From Anarhynchus alexandrinus (taxonomy: Eukaryota; Chordata; Aves; Charadriiformes; Charadriidae), in assembly GCA_008711295.1 (NCBI GenBank), contig VUYV01000073.1:124001-188000 (forward strand): a stretch of 64,000 bases of DNA, read 5' to 3'. Numbering within the stretch: position 1 is the first letter of the stretch; every line of letters begins with the position of its first letter. Under the pieces are notes generated by a model, which had not been told where the DNA came from, did no database searches, and saw nothing but the letters and a program-made list of their open reading frames with translations. The position numbers and the translations under genes were made by a program. Shown one piece after another: positions 49,093-62,347 of this stretch.

Positions 49093-50653
49093 ATCTCAAT
49101 CCATGAGTTTTTTCCTTTTTCTCCCTCTTCTCCCTATCTTACTGGGGTGGGAGAGGAAGTGAGTGAATGGCTGCATGGACCTAGTTGCTGGCTGAGGTTA
49201 AAGCACGACACAATGGATGACGGTATTTCTGAGGACAGCTGGTTGAGGGGAATAATATTTATTTTATTGCCATAGACAGAGCTTGGATCTGCCCTGATTT
49301 CCCTGGATGTAAAATAAATGTTTTTACAAAGTACCACAAGTGTTGCTATCTTTAATGTGATATAAATTGAGGCATATACATAGGAATAGTTGGAGAATTC
49401 ATTCGGCCTCTGCAGCATATTTTGGATGTTCCATTTATAACCCTGAAAATGACAAACATACCAACAGAAGGATATAAATAACACTATAGTAGAAGCTTAT
49501 GGAAGAGATTATGCCAGCCGGCTTTCTGTACAACACTGTATCAGCTTTACTTTCTACTTCGTAGCAGAACTCCGGTTTGTAAAATATAAGAGAGATTATA
49601 TCTTCTCTATTGCCTGTGACACTACTAAATACTTCCATCGGTTACTGTTAATGCATTGAAAGTTACTTAAATTACATATCAAGGTCAGAGCTCCGTGGTA
49701 CCACCTAGTACACACCACAATTGCATAGTATGGCTTTTTAAAGCTGCAAATGCTGCAGGACCCAGACACCCGTAATTTACTGTGACATGGAATTAGATGA
49801 GGTGCAATCTGACACCATGAAAATACCAACTTGTGATACAGCGCTCTGGCTTCTGAGGCCACACGAACATGCAACAAGGGAACTGTCTGTAGAACTAAGC
49901 CTAAAGCAGATTATTTGCATAGTAAAGGCACTTCAAAGGAAGACCAAAACATTCTTTCATTTTATTGTTATTTGTGATATTGAACATCATCCATCTATTT
50001 ATAAATGCATTCATCTACGTTGTTGTCACTGAAAGTGTGTGATCTCAGCTGAATTCTCTGTTTTAACCATAATTCTATATTAAAATTTTCCTTTATTCCC
50101 TTGGCAGCAGAACTGATGTACGATGGCAGCTACTGTCAAAAGTTTGTAAGTGTAAACATACAAATGCTGAGAGGAAGGAAAACTATGGGGACTTTCTTTT
50201 TCCACTTTTAAAGGCAGTTGCTACAGAAAAAACAGACATCTGGAGCATCAGTAGTAACAAGCAGTCCAAAGGCAGCTGAACTGGTCTAAAGCAATGTGGA
50301 TACCAAGTCTGCGTTAGTAGAGAAGACTAAATGTATCCTGTTAGTAGGCTTTTAACAGTCAGGGTTATGCTGAATAAACACTGACAGCTAAATTTTCTGT
50401 AAAATAGTAATCTTGCAAAATTACATCAGCAGGGTAGATATTTGGACCAGTCTGTGGCTGCTTGGTTTACCTTGGATCTTCACTGACATTATTTCAGTCA
50501 GAGGGAATGTTTTAATGCTGCTGCTGGTGATTATAAGCAGACCAGCAGACATGAAAAACGTTTAATGATAATAGAATTCTAGTTTTCAGTAGAATCGGGT
50601 AACTTTGATTACCCTCTCTTGTTCTTGCTTACAACAGGGATAGCATAGCACAG

Positions 50654-50678
50654 AAAAAAAAAAAAAAAAAAAAAAAAA
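50654..50678. repeat. 25-nt A homopolymer
   Basis: An uninterrupted A run followed by CAAACCAAAG. No retroposed gene body is recognisable upstream, so I do not call it a poly(A) tail. Confidence 0.85.
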
Positions 50679-51444
50679 CAAACCAAAGAGCCCCATGCTG
50701 AGAAGTGCAGCTATTTTGAAGGCTGAAATTTCTTTCTTTTATAAAAAGCACATCCTTGAATTCTTGCCTTGTTAAAAGTGCTGAGGAAAGACTCCACTTT
50801 TCTGGAAAGAAAAATAGGGCACTGATGTTCTTGGTTCTCTCTGAACTTTGTGAAGAAGAATCTTACAAAGATGTTACCAGAGCTCTTTTTTCTTATCATT
50901 GCTTTTTCCTAGGATGTGAATTAAATAATTATCTCAGCTTCTGGCCCATATAATAATGTCACCTGCTACGTTTATTCTCTCTGGCTGCAATGTGTTTGGA
51001 GAACATCTGAAATGTGCACAGCAGTCGGAAAACCTTGCTGCGCTAAGAAATTATATCTGTACATTTAAAATTGCTGCTGCTGTACTTAAAATTGTTCAAG
51101 TGCTGGCACAGACAAAAGAAAACTGTTTTCAGAAAGATTCACTTATGTGTGAATTAGACTTGATGGGAGCAAGTCTTCCCAAAATGCCTTTAGCTATCAA
51201 CGCTATCACATAATCCATCTTTAGAACTAATGAGAAACTAATGTTAGCAAGATAAACAGCACTTTTAGTCTGACTGCATCATAGTCTGCAGTTGAGGGAT
51301 TGTACAGTGGTGGCTATCATGAACACCACTGTCAACAATGGGTGAAAGAAACTCAACTCAGTGGAAATATCTATAATGTATAAAAACGGAGCATTAGTAT
51401 GTACTTTTGAGGAGTCAGAAACTTCACAGACTTCAGAAGAGCTC

Positions 51445-51460
51445 TCACACACACACACAA
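51445..51460. repeat. (CA)n microsatellite
   Basis: Seven to eight CA units. Confidence 0.85.
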
Positions 51461-52904
51461 AACCCCTTTGAGACTATCAAGTCTACTCATATGAGTAATT
51501 GCTCAAAGGTGAGTAAAGGATCATGTCATTGCCCTTTGGGACCAGCTTTCATGAAAGGCCTACTGAGTATTTCAATAACATTAACATGTACAGTGTGTGA
51601 AAAGCTTTGAATATGAGCTTACTTCAGTTGCCCAGAGGTTTTTAGACTTACACATGCCGCATAGCTAGACATTCCCCCCTCCTTCTTGCTTCTTATCTTC
51701 TACTCCTTTTTCCTGCCATATGCCACTAATGTAATCAGAGGCCATTAGGGCAACTCACTCCCAGGCTCAGATATTGGAAAGTATAGTAAATGATCAAAGC
51801 TCAGGGTCATTGCGAGCACCTGGTTGGCTTTGATCACCATCATTAGTTATGACAAGCAGAAATCCCCCTTGTCCTCTCAGAAAAGTGTTCACGCTGGTGG
51901 TGTATTTATTTTGGTCTCATACTGAGTATAAAAGTAGACTTGTGATTAAAACCTGCAGCATTCTGCTGGAAAGCAAAACTACCTCAAAGTGATAAGGATG
52001 GAGTGCATGTACCTTAAAAATGAAAAATATAGTGTGATGCTTTTAGTCCACAACGTCCTTGTCAAAAAACCTGTCCAGAACGAATACGTGTAGCTGTCTG
52101 ATAGAAGGATAAAATGCAAGAGCTTTGAGCAGAAAGAAAATAGACAGCTTACAGTCTTTTTTTCCAATCCTGTTGTCCTGTTAACTCAGAGTTCTTTTTG
52201 TGGTTAGAAACATCTTCTCATATTCCTTTATGTCTTCTTTTCATAAGTGTAAAAATAAAGTAATGCTCCATTACAGACTGATTTTTCAAATGGTGAATTT
52301 CTCCTGAGTTTCACCTTTGATATGCTGGCTCATTCCCTGCTCATTTCCTTTTCTTCCAAACATATTTTGAAATTCTGGTTATCCTGTGTGCTTTACATGT
52401 GAGTGTCTGCATTAGCTTAGACTCCAAGCATTTTTGTTTTAATGTAGTCTTCTATCAGTTATTTCCATAGGTGAATTATTACCACATAAGGAAAGTAGAA
52501 ATCACTGAACAGTTTTACTTTTTCTGCCTTTTAATTTTAATTTACTCTTTCTTGTTCTGTGTTATCAAGAGTTGGGACAGAAGTGTCTCATAGTTTTTAA
52601 CATTTCACTTGCTCATTTGAATTTTCTTCCTTTGATTGTAATTTATTTTCCTCTCTCTAATGTTTTATGTTCCAAATTCAATTGTATGCAATTGCATGAA
52701 AATAACAAATGGCGTGGAAATCAGGAGTAGTAGATAATAAGAGGAAAAATCACAACAAGCCTAGGTGGTAAATTACCCATGAACAATAAAAAAACTGGAC
52801 TGTTCCGGTCTAGTGATTTTCTATCAGTTGTCTGATATTCTGTGGAATACTTCCATGATTCTAGAAACCCACTAAATACATGTTCTGAATTACCCTTTGC
52901 AAGA

Positions 52905-52985
52905 ATCTATCTATCCCTCTCTCCCTCCTCCCTTCTCTCTTTGCCTTTATACACACATATACACATATATATCTCTCTATGTGTA
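52905..52985. repeat. Pyrimidine-rich and CA/TA simple repeats
   Basis: ATCT units, then CTCC/TCCC-rich DNA, then ACACATATACACATATATAT and TCTCTC follow one another. Confidence 0.8.
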
Positions 52986-53600
52986 ATAGCAGAAAAAAAC
53001 TAGTTTCCAGACTTTAACATTTCCAAAGCAGCTACTCTTTGTAGTTAGGCATATTGTCTTTGTATTCCAAAACAAAATTTCAAATATTTTAGATGGCAAC
53101 TGTTCACCAATGTGTTAGTTTCATTAAGAGTTTATCACACCTACGAACAATGACGTTTAACTGCACTTCCTGCTGACAGCAGTCTTAAATGCCCACATGA
53201 CTGTTGGCCAGCTCTGAAAATCAGAGTTTGAAATTTAGACTCCTAAGTGTTCTCTAGTCACATCTTGGTGTGAATTAACAATGGCAGACCAGTGCAAACA
53301 GTCTGCTCAACCTGCTTTCACACAGTTCATTTGTCCTTTGGAGTTCAGTTCTGACAGGATTGTGCTGAAAAGCTTGATGTTTCCTCTTCATACTCTACTT
53401 CCATACAGTATTTAGAAAGATATTGTTTGAGCTTCTTCCAGTGATAACCAGTTATCCTTTCATGTTTGTTCTTCCCGTGGTAAGTTACAAGCATCTACTC
53501 CCTTCTCACTAACTCATTTCCCTTAAATCCTTCAAGAAACATGATGTCCAGTTTGGAAACTCAGCAGTTCTGGTTTTGTCTACCAGTTGACTCCTGGGGA

Positions 53601-53601
53601 N
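53601..53601. other. Undetermined base (N)
   Basis: The only non-ACGT character in the window. It marks a single uncalled or heterozygous base in the assembly, not a scaffold gap. Confidence 0.95.
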
Positions 53602-54040
53602 GAGTATCTCAATCAGAAAAAACTTCCCAAAAGAACCTTCTTTTCTGCCCAGGAATCCCTTACGTATAAACTTTGTGAGATAACACATATTTGTTTGAAC
53701 TAAATAAAGTGTTATGTTAAATACATTCAAGTTTTATATCTTTTGGATTTGTAAGAGATAGTTTGAATGATGCTATCTATTTCCAATTTAGCTGTTCATG
53801 TATCGCAGTATGAATCATGACAGAAAGTACCAGGCAGTAAATAGATTTGAATTTAGGACCATTTATAATAACTTAGAGAGAGATTAGTGGCCTTTATAGA
53901 CTATCTTAAGCAGTAAGAGGGCTAAAGATACTTATTTCTCAATAAATTCCAGCTTTCTATTGTGTAATATATATCACTTTCATCTAGAATATACAACTCA
54001 CTTTAGTTCCTTGGAAACTTGCTTTCCTGTCATAGTGTTT

Positions 54041-57000
54041 AACTCACCACATTTCTTGGATGATCTTTGATAGTTCTGATTTGTACCATAGTGCCACCAA
54101 ATACAATGCAGACACTGCACAAACACGTGATAAGACCACCCTAGGCGAACACAGCCTAAATGGAAAAGACATATTAAATATCAATAGGGAAGCAAACACA
54201 ACTTGCTCGTAACCACTCCACAATGCAGAGTTAGAGCTGAAAACAGAATCCAGCATTGCATCCCACCATCCACCACAGTGAGCTGCACTGTAGGCATTGC
54301 CAAAGTTGGTCGTGTATTTGGGAACACTGTTGGTGGTCTGAATTTGTTAAAAGAGCTTTCCCAATGCCTGTCTAGATTTTTAATAGGCATGCATAGTATA
54401 AATTGGTGTTCCTTGTTCTCATAAATGACCATGCCTTTGCCAAACTGCTCTGAAACAGAGCTGGAGATAAATGGTCTGTTTTTCACAAACTGATCTGTTG
54501 CCACTTTAAGCTACGCTTCTTTTTTTCATTTTGTGTTGGTTGAGATCTCATTTAGTTGCAACAACATGAGCCTAATGCCACAGACATACGGATGTTTAGG
54601 GCAGCATGTTATTGACAAATTCTCTAGACTGATGATTTATTATGTACATCAATGGACAACACTTGTTCTGTCTCTGAAGCCTGTTTTCTCAGCTCTGCTC
54701 ATCTGGGAGAGACATGCTGTGCACAAATGGATACATGGTTTGTTTTATCCAACTGAGCCTTCTACAGAGTCATGTATTTTGTTCAGATTTATGTCCGTTT
54801 TAACCCCTTCAGTCTGTTCTTTGACCTGCAGGTACGCCATTCCAAACTGAATTGCACTTAAATACGTAAGTGGTCCTGAAGAAGAAGGGGAATACAAGGG
54901 ACAAGAACCACTCCTTAAACATTATGCTTGTCAAGAGATTGAAAACATTGCTTGAAAATGACATGTTGAGCCCTGTTGGTGGCTTTTTTAACACAGACAA
55001 GCATTGGTGACTTCAGAGGGGCTTAACATGAAACTGCACATCAAGTGGCTCACCTGAGTTTGCCCTGCTGATGCTATAAAAGTCAGATCTGCTGAATTCG
55101 GTAGGATCAGATCCCAGTCTGCTAGAAATGTAAAGGCTCACAAAGCTGTATACTGCTGACATGCTGAATAGTGTTTTCCAAGAAGACTGGTATTTATAAT
55201 TACCCCCAAAATTTCAGGTTCATCAGAGGCTACATGTCTTGAATTCCGAGAAAACAAACCACATTGTCATTGCCTGAAAAGAGTCAGTTAATACTGTGAT
55301 AGCAGCTGAGATAGATGTACTATACAGGTGCTCTATCTAAAAGTGAAATGCTTCATTCATTTTTTTCATAATGTATTTATTTTTGGAACTATCAAAATTT
55401 TCTTTCCTTTCTTCCATAGCTATTTCTTTCTACATTTCAGTGGAAAAGAGTAAGATTCTTGAGTGACGTGAGATCAGATGCAGAAAGTCCTCAGGGATAC
55501 TTCTTGTGAAGTCTTCTGAAATCATATGCTGGCAAATACAAGAGAGATCTCACTGCGTAACCAGGAGTGAAGTTACCCTTACTGCAAGCATAATTTAACA
55601 CATTGAATGTACTACCTTGACAGCTGTCATTATGAATAATTAAATAATATAATTACAGACTTCTCGGGTTGCACTGCACAGCACTGCTTACAGTACAACC
55701 TTTTAGGTAAATCCATAGTCCATAGCATAGTCTTGGCTGGATTTCTTATGCATGGTCTTGCCCAATCTGATATCCACATGATTCTTCATGTGCAAAGCAG
55801 GGTGCTTTTTTTTCAGTTTGACTTTGTGCACCTTTGCAGATCTGCAGATAAAAACTTTGGCTTCAGCTAGATCCTACTTACTTTGGAACTGGGACATGAG
55901 GCAAATCCACTAGTGCATTGCAAAGCTTCCAGCCTCCCCCAGGATTCCTCCTGGGACACATCCTGGGATGACTCCTGCAATCAACACAGCGACAATGAGA
56001 GAATGTTGCTCTATTTTAACACAAAGAGTAAAGGAATGTCTTTCCAGAAATATATGGGTAAGGACAGGAAACAGTGAGGTCACAGCACACCTTATATGTG
56101 CAAATCAGAAACATGATTAAAATCTTTAGGTTCAGGATTTCTTTACTCTGATTACAATCCTAGTAATTCCAAAAACAGGGGACTATTTTTTGAAGACATC
56201 TTTGCAAGGTGTTACTCTCAGATTACTGTGGATTTTTTCATCGTTAATGTGCTTTCTGCTCTGTCTATAACATTAGTAATCTCTGGAATAAAAACAAGTG
56301 ACTCATCCAAATACAAAATATTCAGTTCAAAGTGTTTTAAGACCAGAAGTTTCTATATTTTGAAAACTTTCTACTATCTCTATTCTTGTTTCTGCTATAG
56401 TAGGTCATGTGAAAAATGTGATTTTTACTGGCAGTTAAATCTCTCACCTTGCAACCGAAACAGCTGTCCAGTCAGCTGAACAAAGGAGGCTTGAATTTAG
56501 TTACAAATCATCAATGTCTAATCTGTGATTTACCTCAGGCACTCTCTTATGACAGGATTTATGCTACGTAACTTTGGAAAGTGGGATACCTAAGACTATC
56601 ATCAGTTCTGCATATCTAAGCTGGTCTTTACATTGGGATTCACCATGTTCTAAAACTGGTGAAATGAATCAAACTTTAGTGGATCCTTTTCCCCGATATT
56701 GACAGTATGCAGAACCCATAGCTTGGTTTAGTTGCTGACTTTTAGATTACTCAAAATAAATGAAATGTGCCCAGCTCTAAAAAGCCCTCTCTGGGGACTT
56801 TGCAAGGGAATAGGATAAAGATCTGATTACAGGACCAGGACCCAGAGATTATCATGACAATATCTTTCTGCTATTTTTGTGACAACTATTGTATGAAAGT
56901 TATGAAGTGACAGAAATAGAGGTCATTCTGTCAGAATCTTAAAATGTGCAAGCTGAAGGCCCTATTTGTCGTTCTTTTTAGCTGTCATTTTAGGACCAGC

Positions 57001-60000
57001 TCACTTTACAGTGCATTTCTCTTTTTATGAGAAGGTGTCAGCTGCAAAAGGTGGTCTTAGACAGATACCAGTGCTTGTACTTTAGAGGATATTGAAGACA
57101 TGAATACATATGAACGCACATATATATGTATATGTGAGCATGTCAATATATGAAATGAATATACAGATGGAAGATATGAGTTACAAGATAGTGTACAGAT
57201 TTCAGTTTTCACCTGTATTTCAATATATAGTTTTCCATAATGAGTTTATAAACTTCTGAGGCAGTCAGCAGTTTGAATGAAACCGTTGATTTCCACAAAG
57301 GCAGGAGACAAAAACCACATGATAACTGAATATTGAATGAGTTGTGGATGCTGTTCTCCCACAATAAAATTTATGTTCAATATCTTGCTCAAATCTATTA
57401 TGCCTTCCACATGTAGAAATAATAAACTATTTTACAAAATTGTTTTTCCCTTTTTAAACTGTTTATAGCTGAACAACACAACATAAAGGAGGTTTTATCG
57501 TGTATCAGAAGTCTGAATTCAAACTGAAATATATTTTAAAAAGCTTAATGATAAAGTGCCTTTTTTCAGAGAGTGAGCCTACTGGTTTTCACTAATTTTC
57601 TCACAATTTCATAGTAAATTAATTTTGATCTCAGTAAGTTCAAATAATTCTGAGCAGTTTTATAAAATATCAGGTTTTCATTTATTTTAACATTCTGACT
57701 GTATTTGATATTTCATCTTTCCAGATTTCACCTGAAAATTTTGGATGAGTGAAAAATTGACCCTGTGAAAGCTGATCAGTGCTTTCTGATTGGTTCTGTA
57801 TTAATAGGATGTTCTGCTTCCTAAGAAAATATTTATAAAGACACAGTGATTTGCATGCATTGATATATCATATTTTTTTTGAGAGGCATGCCTAATGTGT
57901 ATAATTTTTGTATTTAAAGGCATAAAATTTTGAAAAGGACTAATTATATCCTGCATTATCTCTTGATGACAGAGTATCAACAATCTATTTTAAGTGACAA
58001 GCAATTTGTAGAAGCAGCTTTGCCACTTCTAAATGTCAGTTAAAAATAAAATCAATCTCTTTTAGATTATGGATTTCAGGAAGCCATGAAGGTTTGGTGC
58101 TAAAAACCACTGAAAGAATAACTATGCATTTGAAGCTATGCAAAAAATAAATTTGAAAATGTTCAGGTACAGTGAGTTCTATTAAAAGCTCAGTAAATGT
58201 TACTTCAAAATGGCACTGCAGCACGTCTTTTTTGAGGCAGTGGACAATAGCAGACCCTGCCGATCCATGGAGTATTGGATATTGAATTTTTAATGATGCT
58301 CACTGTATTATTCTCTTATTATCCATTCAGCAGCTATAATATTGGTAGAGACCTTGATATCTCAGCACTTTCTTCTTTTTCTACTCAACACTTCCTAAGT
58401 TAGAAATTTTCTGTTACGGAGTAATTTATCTAACATTAGATCAACTATTTTCACTTATAACCAGATCAGTAGGCAAACCTGCCCAACAACAAATACAGGT
58501 TTTGCGTATCTTAATGTTTGTCTATTTATCTCAGACTAAAAAAAGTTTTGGAAATTTCGTGGGTTTATTCATAATAAGAGCATAAACACTCCATGCTTAT
58601 GTCCTGCATACCTTGCAGAATTTAAGATGGCTGTAGATGCTAATATTTGGACAACTGAACTGCTCCCTTAGTTTTCTTAGAAAAACTTCATATCTATCAA
58701 TAAACTATAATGCAAAAAACAAGCTTTAAGAAATTATGTGACTTATCCTTATTTATTTACCTATGTATATAATGAATGTCATTAGAGATATGATCCAAAA
58801 TATTTCTAAAGTACCATAAAACTGAGTGAAACATCCATTTTTGTAATAGACACTTGTACTGTAGGGGTGAATAATCAATTATAAAATAAAATTTTATCGC
58901 ATCCTTCACAATGAGGCTGGGTTCATTTGCCTCTGTGGTGTATACAACTGCTTTGATGGCATACAGAAAGTACATGTTCTGACACCCAAAGTTCAAAAAA
59001 GTTCAAAACTCAAACCCAACATCCCTCCCCGACTCCTTTAAATATGTACTTTAAAAGCAACACTGTCTAATGAATAAAGAGGTGCCAGCAAAGTCTAAAG
59101 AATACTTTTAAAAAGTCTCCAGACAGCCGGAAGGCATGGTTTTAATCCTAGACGATCATACCTGATAGCAGTGTGAATCTGGGGACCTTAAACACTGGAT
59201 TTTCTCCACCCTGTGTCATTAAAGACCTAGAGCCTTCCGATAGCTTTGTCATACTTCATTATCATAAAAAACCCTTTAGAAATCATTAACACATTAATTT
59301 GAGTGTTTGGCCTGATTTGAATGTCATTCTCTCCACTTTGCAGACCTGCTGCATAGGTAACATCATGCAGCAAATCTGTGTTAGAGTTATCTCTAACCCA
59401 GTCACAGACTTGTACTGTAAACCATCTAATTCAGGCCCTTGCTGTTCCATATTGTCATTGCTGTCTTGACTGGGTTTTCCTAGAGCATACACATTCTCCC
59501 CTTCCAATTCAAACTCTGGACATTTTAGTGTCTTTTTTAAAACAGATTATCCATCCCCTAGATTCCACCAGTAATTCACCTTCATTCATCACACGAACTG
59601 GAAGTGGCTTCCTCTAATTTTTCAGTTCTGCCTCTTTTTCTTCCTTCCTTCTGAGTCTTATCACACTACTGACAATTTCTCAATGATTTTAGTCTTATGC
59701 CTTATTCCACAATCATGATATTTTCTTCTAAGCAGTCCTTTCTGGTTAGGAACATTTCCTTAATTAATAGAGCCAATTCTTTCTCCTCTGTACATCCTCA
59801 TTAGAGTATTTTTTTTCTTTACTTGCAAGATGTCAACCACTTAAAGCTCACTTTAAAGATAACTTCAGTAGTCATCAAGCGTCTAACCACGTGGCCCCAG
59901 GATCTTATTTTAATAATAATTTTCATTTTCTTTTGAGTTTCCCTTCCTTCTTTCAATCATGCAGTGATCTTATCTACACAAGCAGGGTCTTTAATTTGGC

Positions 60001-61435
60001 ACATTTAGCAACTGGTATGATACAGACCCACTCCAGACTGAGGTCTCTCTTCAGTATAAGAGAAGCATAGCAAAAAAGAAAAAAAAAAAAAGAATCTTCA
60101 GCCACTCACTTTCAAACATCCATTAAGAATAAGGTATGTCAGAAAACAGAGTGATCGATAATGTAATTTGAACCTGAAGAATAACACTATTTATTTCAGT
60201 GCAAAGAACATTTTTATCCCACATTTATGAGAAGTTAAAATATCCCCTATTCTGAACCTTAAAATACAATGATAAAATGGAGTATCAAGGAGTAAAAAAA
60301 AGGAAAATTTAAAGTAACAAGTTCATAATTTGAACTGTAACAAGTTGAACAACTTCACTCAGTTCGGGTCAGGTAACTGGCTGAAGAAATATAAATATAT
60401 ATATATAATGTTTGGCTTCATAAGCTTTTATTGCTGAAACAAAATTCAAACTCAAATTATAAGCAATAACCCTAATTAAGAATGAATGTGAATTTACTGT
60501 AATCTGTTAACTTTAACTGTATCTCCAATATAGCTTCTTTTTGTCTGTATTATTCACTTGTGTTCAATTAAGATTGGTCTCTAAGATACCAGGAAGGATG
60601 AACTATTTTCTAAAGGTGACTGTCTTTCTTCATTGACTACAGATAGAGGGGGGTCTACATGATGAACTTAAACTAGACATGTAATTTTTGTATAACAAAT
60701 GGTAGAGACAAAATCTCTCCTATAAATGATTAGAGTGTCAGAATGTGGGTTTTTTTAATTTGTTCTTAATACATTATGAAAATTTGTAAATATAATTTAT
60801 TTTTCTCACAATTAAATGTACCTATGCAGCATATGTTTTAATATTATATCACAGTATTCTGTTGATTTTTCTTCTAAGCACTAATGGTAGGAAATACTAT
60901 CACCACTTTTTTAGGATAGGGGATAACAGAATTTTATACATAAATGGTAAGTACAGATACTCAGCTGCTGTGTAGGGCTAGCTTTTGATTGTATGAACAT
61001 ACCAATATGCAAGTATTGACCAATTCTTTATGCTTACGCTATTTAAGTATCACCGATACTTTGAAATAATCAGCCCCTGCCAATTTTCACAGCTGTTAAG
61101 TGGATTCAGGCACCTGCACTCCACTACTTCTTCTTGTGTATAACTCCTTGATACTTTAGTTACTTATTGTGCCTTGAAAGGTTTTTACAAATCTGCTTTG
61201 GGAATCAGTTTGAAAGGCATGACTTGGATTCAGAAAAAAAAAATACTGAATGGCAGTAGACAAATTCAAAAGGAAGGAAAAATTTCAAAAATTACGAAAT
61301 AAGAGATTTCATATGTGGGACAGGCTCATAAAGGCCCAAAGTTTTATTCATGCAACTGATGAGAAGAAAGCAATATCACATCTAACACACAGCGGCTATA
61401 ATGCTTCTCAGTTTTACCAGAAGCAAATATTGAAA
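54041..61435. other. AT-rich noncoding stretch
   Basis: I see no gene. At 54044-54504 ORFs occupy both strands (107 and 70 residues minus, 73 plus) in DNA of more even composition; I recognise no family. Simple repeats lie at 57116-57136 (TA/CA), 60075-60092 (A-rich) and 60391-60408 (TA). Other ORFs (54533-54850, 56228-56479, 58757-58996, 59378-59617) show no domain. Confidence 0.55.
60391..60408. repeat. (TA)n tract
   Basis: Short dinucleotide repeat within AATATAAATATATATATATA-like DNA. Confidence 0.8.
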
Positions 61436-62347
61436 AACAATGGCACAAAAGCCCATTGGAGGCCAGTCATTAGTGGTGTATCACAAGGCTCAATACTAGG
61501 GCCAATTCTGCTTAACATCTTCATTAATGACTTGGACAAGGGACAGAGTAAACCCTCAGAAGGTTTGCAGAATTTAAAAAATGAGTAGGAGTTGTTGATA
61601 CACCAGAGGTTTGTGCTGCCATTCAGGGAGACCTGAGCAGGCTGGAGAGATGATAGGAAAGGAGTCTCATGAAGCTCAACAAAGGGAAATGCAAAGTCTT
61701 GCCCCTGGGGAGGGATAACCCCAGGCAAAGATGGAAAGCAGCTTGGCAGAGACAGACCTTGGGGTTCTGGCGGTCATGAGTGGAAAATGAGACAGCAACA
61801 CACCCTCACAGCAAAGGCAGCCAACAGCATCTGAGATTACATTAGGAAAAGCCTTGCCAGAAGGTCAACAAGGTGATCTTTCCCCTCTACTCATCCCATG
61901 TGAGACACGTTCTGAGCTCCCCAGTACAAGAGATATAGTGATGTAGTGTAGAGTCCAGAAAGGGCCACAAAGATGATTAAGGGATCAGAGCACCTTTTGT
62001 ATGAGGAAAGGCTATGAAAACAAGCATGGTTCAGCATGGAAAAGAAAAGATCCAGAAAGTCAATATGCATAAAGTATTGATAAGAGCAAATGATGGTGCC
62101 CACTGACAATGCATAAAGATTAAAAACCAGGAAATTCCATCTGAACATGAGAAAACATTTTTTTACTATGAGGGTGGTCAAACACTGGAAAAGGTTTCCC
62201 AGAGAAGCTGTGGAGTCTCCAACCTTGGAGATATTCAAAACATGACTGGACGTGGTCCAAGGCAACTTGCTGTAAGTGACCCCGCCCGAGCTGCAGGGTT
62301 CAACTAGATGACCTCAAGACATCCCTTCCCACTTTAAACATTCTGAG
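61436..62347 (+). mobile_element. CR1 LINE, ~0.9-kb decayed 3' half
   Basis: The plus strand carries the 3' half of a CR1, from inside the reverse transcriptase domain to near the 3' end. Landmarks: [10 protein letters not shown] then [20 protein letters not shown] (61439-61537); CTTGCCCCTGGGGAGG (61697); CCTTGGGGTTCTGGCGG (61759); AGGGCCACAAAGATGATTAAGG (61964-61983); the C-terminal block from 62177 (VKHWKRFPREAVESPTLEIF); and TCAACTAGATGACCTCAAG (62300). The terminal tail is reduced to ACATTCTGAGAAAT. Several stops and small indels break ORF2, so the copy is old and inactive. The 5' end is approximate. Confidence 0.93.
61439..61588 (+). pseudogene. CR1 ORF2 reverse-transcriptase fragment
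   Basis: The frame keeps the conserved RT block [17 protein letters not shown] followed by NIFINDL, typical of CR1/jockey-clade reverse transcriptases (finger-palm region before the catalytic FADDT motif). The catalytic Asp-Asp segment that should follow is lost: the frame diverges into EGLQNLKNE and stops at 61586-61588. The ORF appears to begin at 61250, but the first ~60 codons are flanking DNA without CR1 similarity that I can see. Not functional. Confidence 0.85.

Larger units (their letters stand above)
48588..49210 (+). mobile_element. Solo LTR, right member of an inverted pair
   Basis: It runs from TGTCCTGGTTTCAGGCAGG (48588) to GGTTAAAGCACGACA (49210), 623 bp, plus orientation. The first 28 bases match the 5' end of the left LTR at 24 positions. 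CAAAGGAATATTCCA (48770-48784) is the exact reverse complement of 48341-48355 in the left LTR. The TATA site is GTATACAAA (48805-48813). The flanks CCATG (48583-48587) and CAATG (49211-49215) differ at one base, compatible with an eroded 5-bp target duplication as in ERVL-type elements. No internal genes are present. Confidence 0.9.
49211..54040. other. Noncoding stretch
   Basis: I see no gene. It includes a 25-nt A run (50654-50678), a CA tract (51445-51460) and a pyrimidine plus CA/TA tract (52905-52985). ORFs at 49134-49484, 49435-49877 (-) and 50956-51213 (+) show no domain. One ambiguous base lies at 53601. Confidence 0.6.

Noticed and set aside
50654..50678. A run as the poly(A) tail of a retroposed gene
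   Set aside because: The sequence before it has no gene-like similarity that I can identify and no flanking direct repeat was found.
54203..54424. Plus ORF with a passing resemblance to glyceraldehyde-3-phosphate dehydrogenase (IPPST, VGRVFG)
   Set aside because: The words are too short and are not in the right order or context for that enzyme; no pseudogene call is justified.
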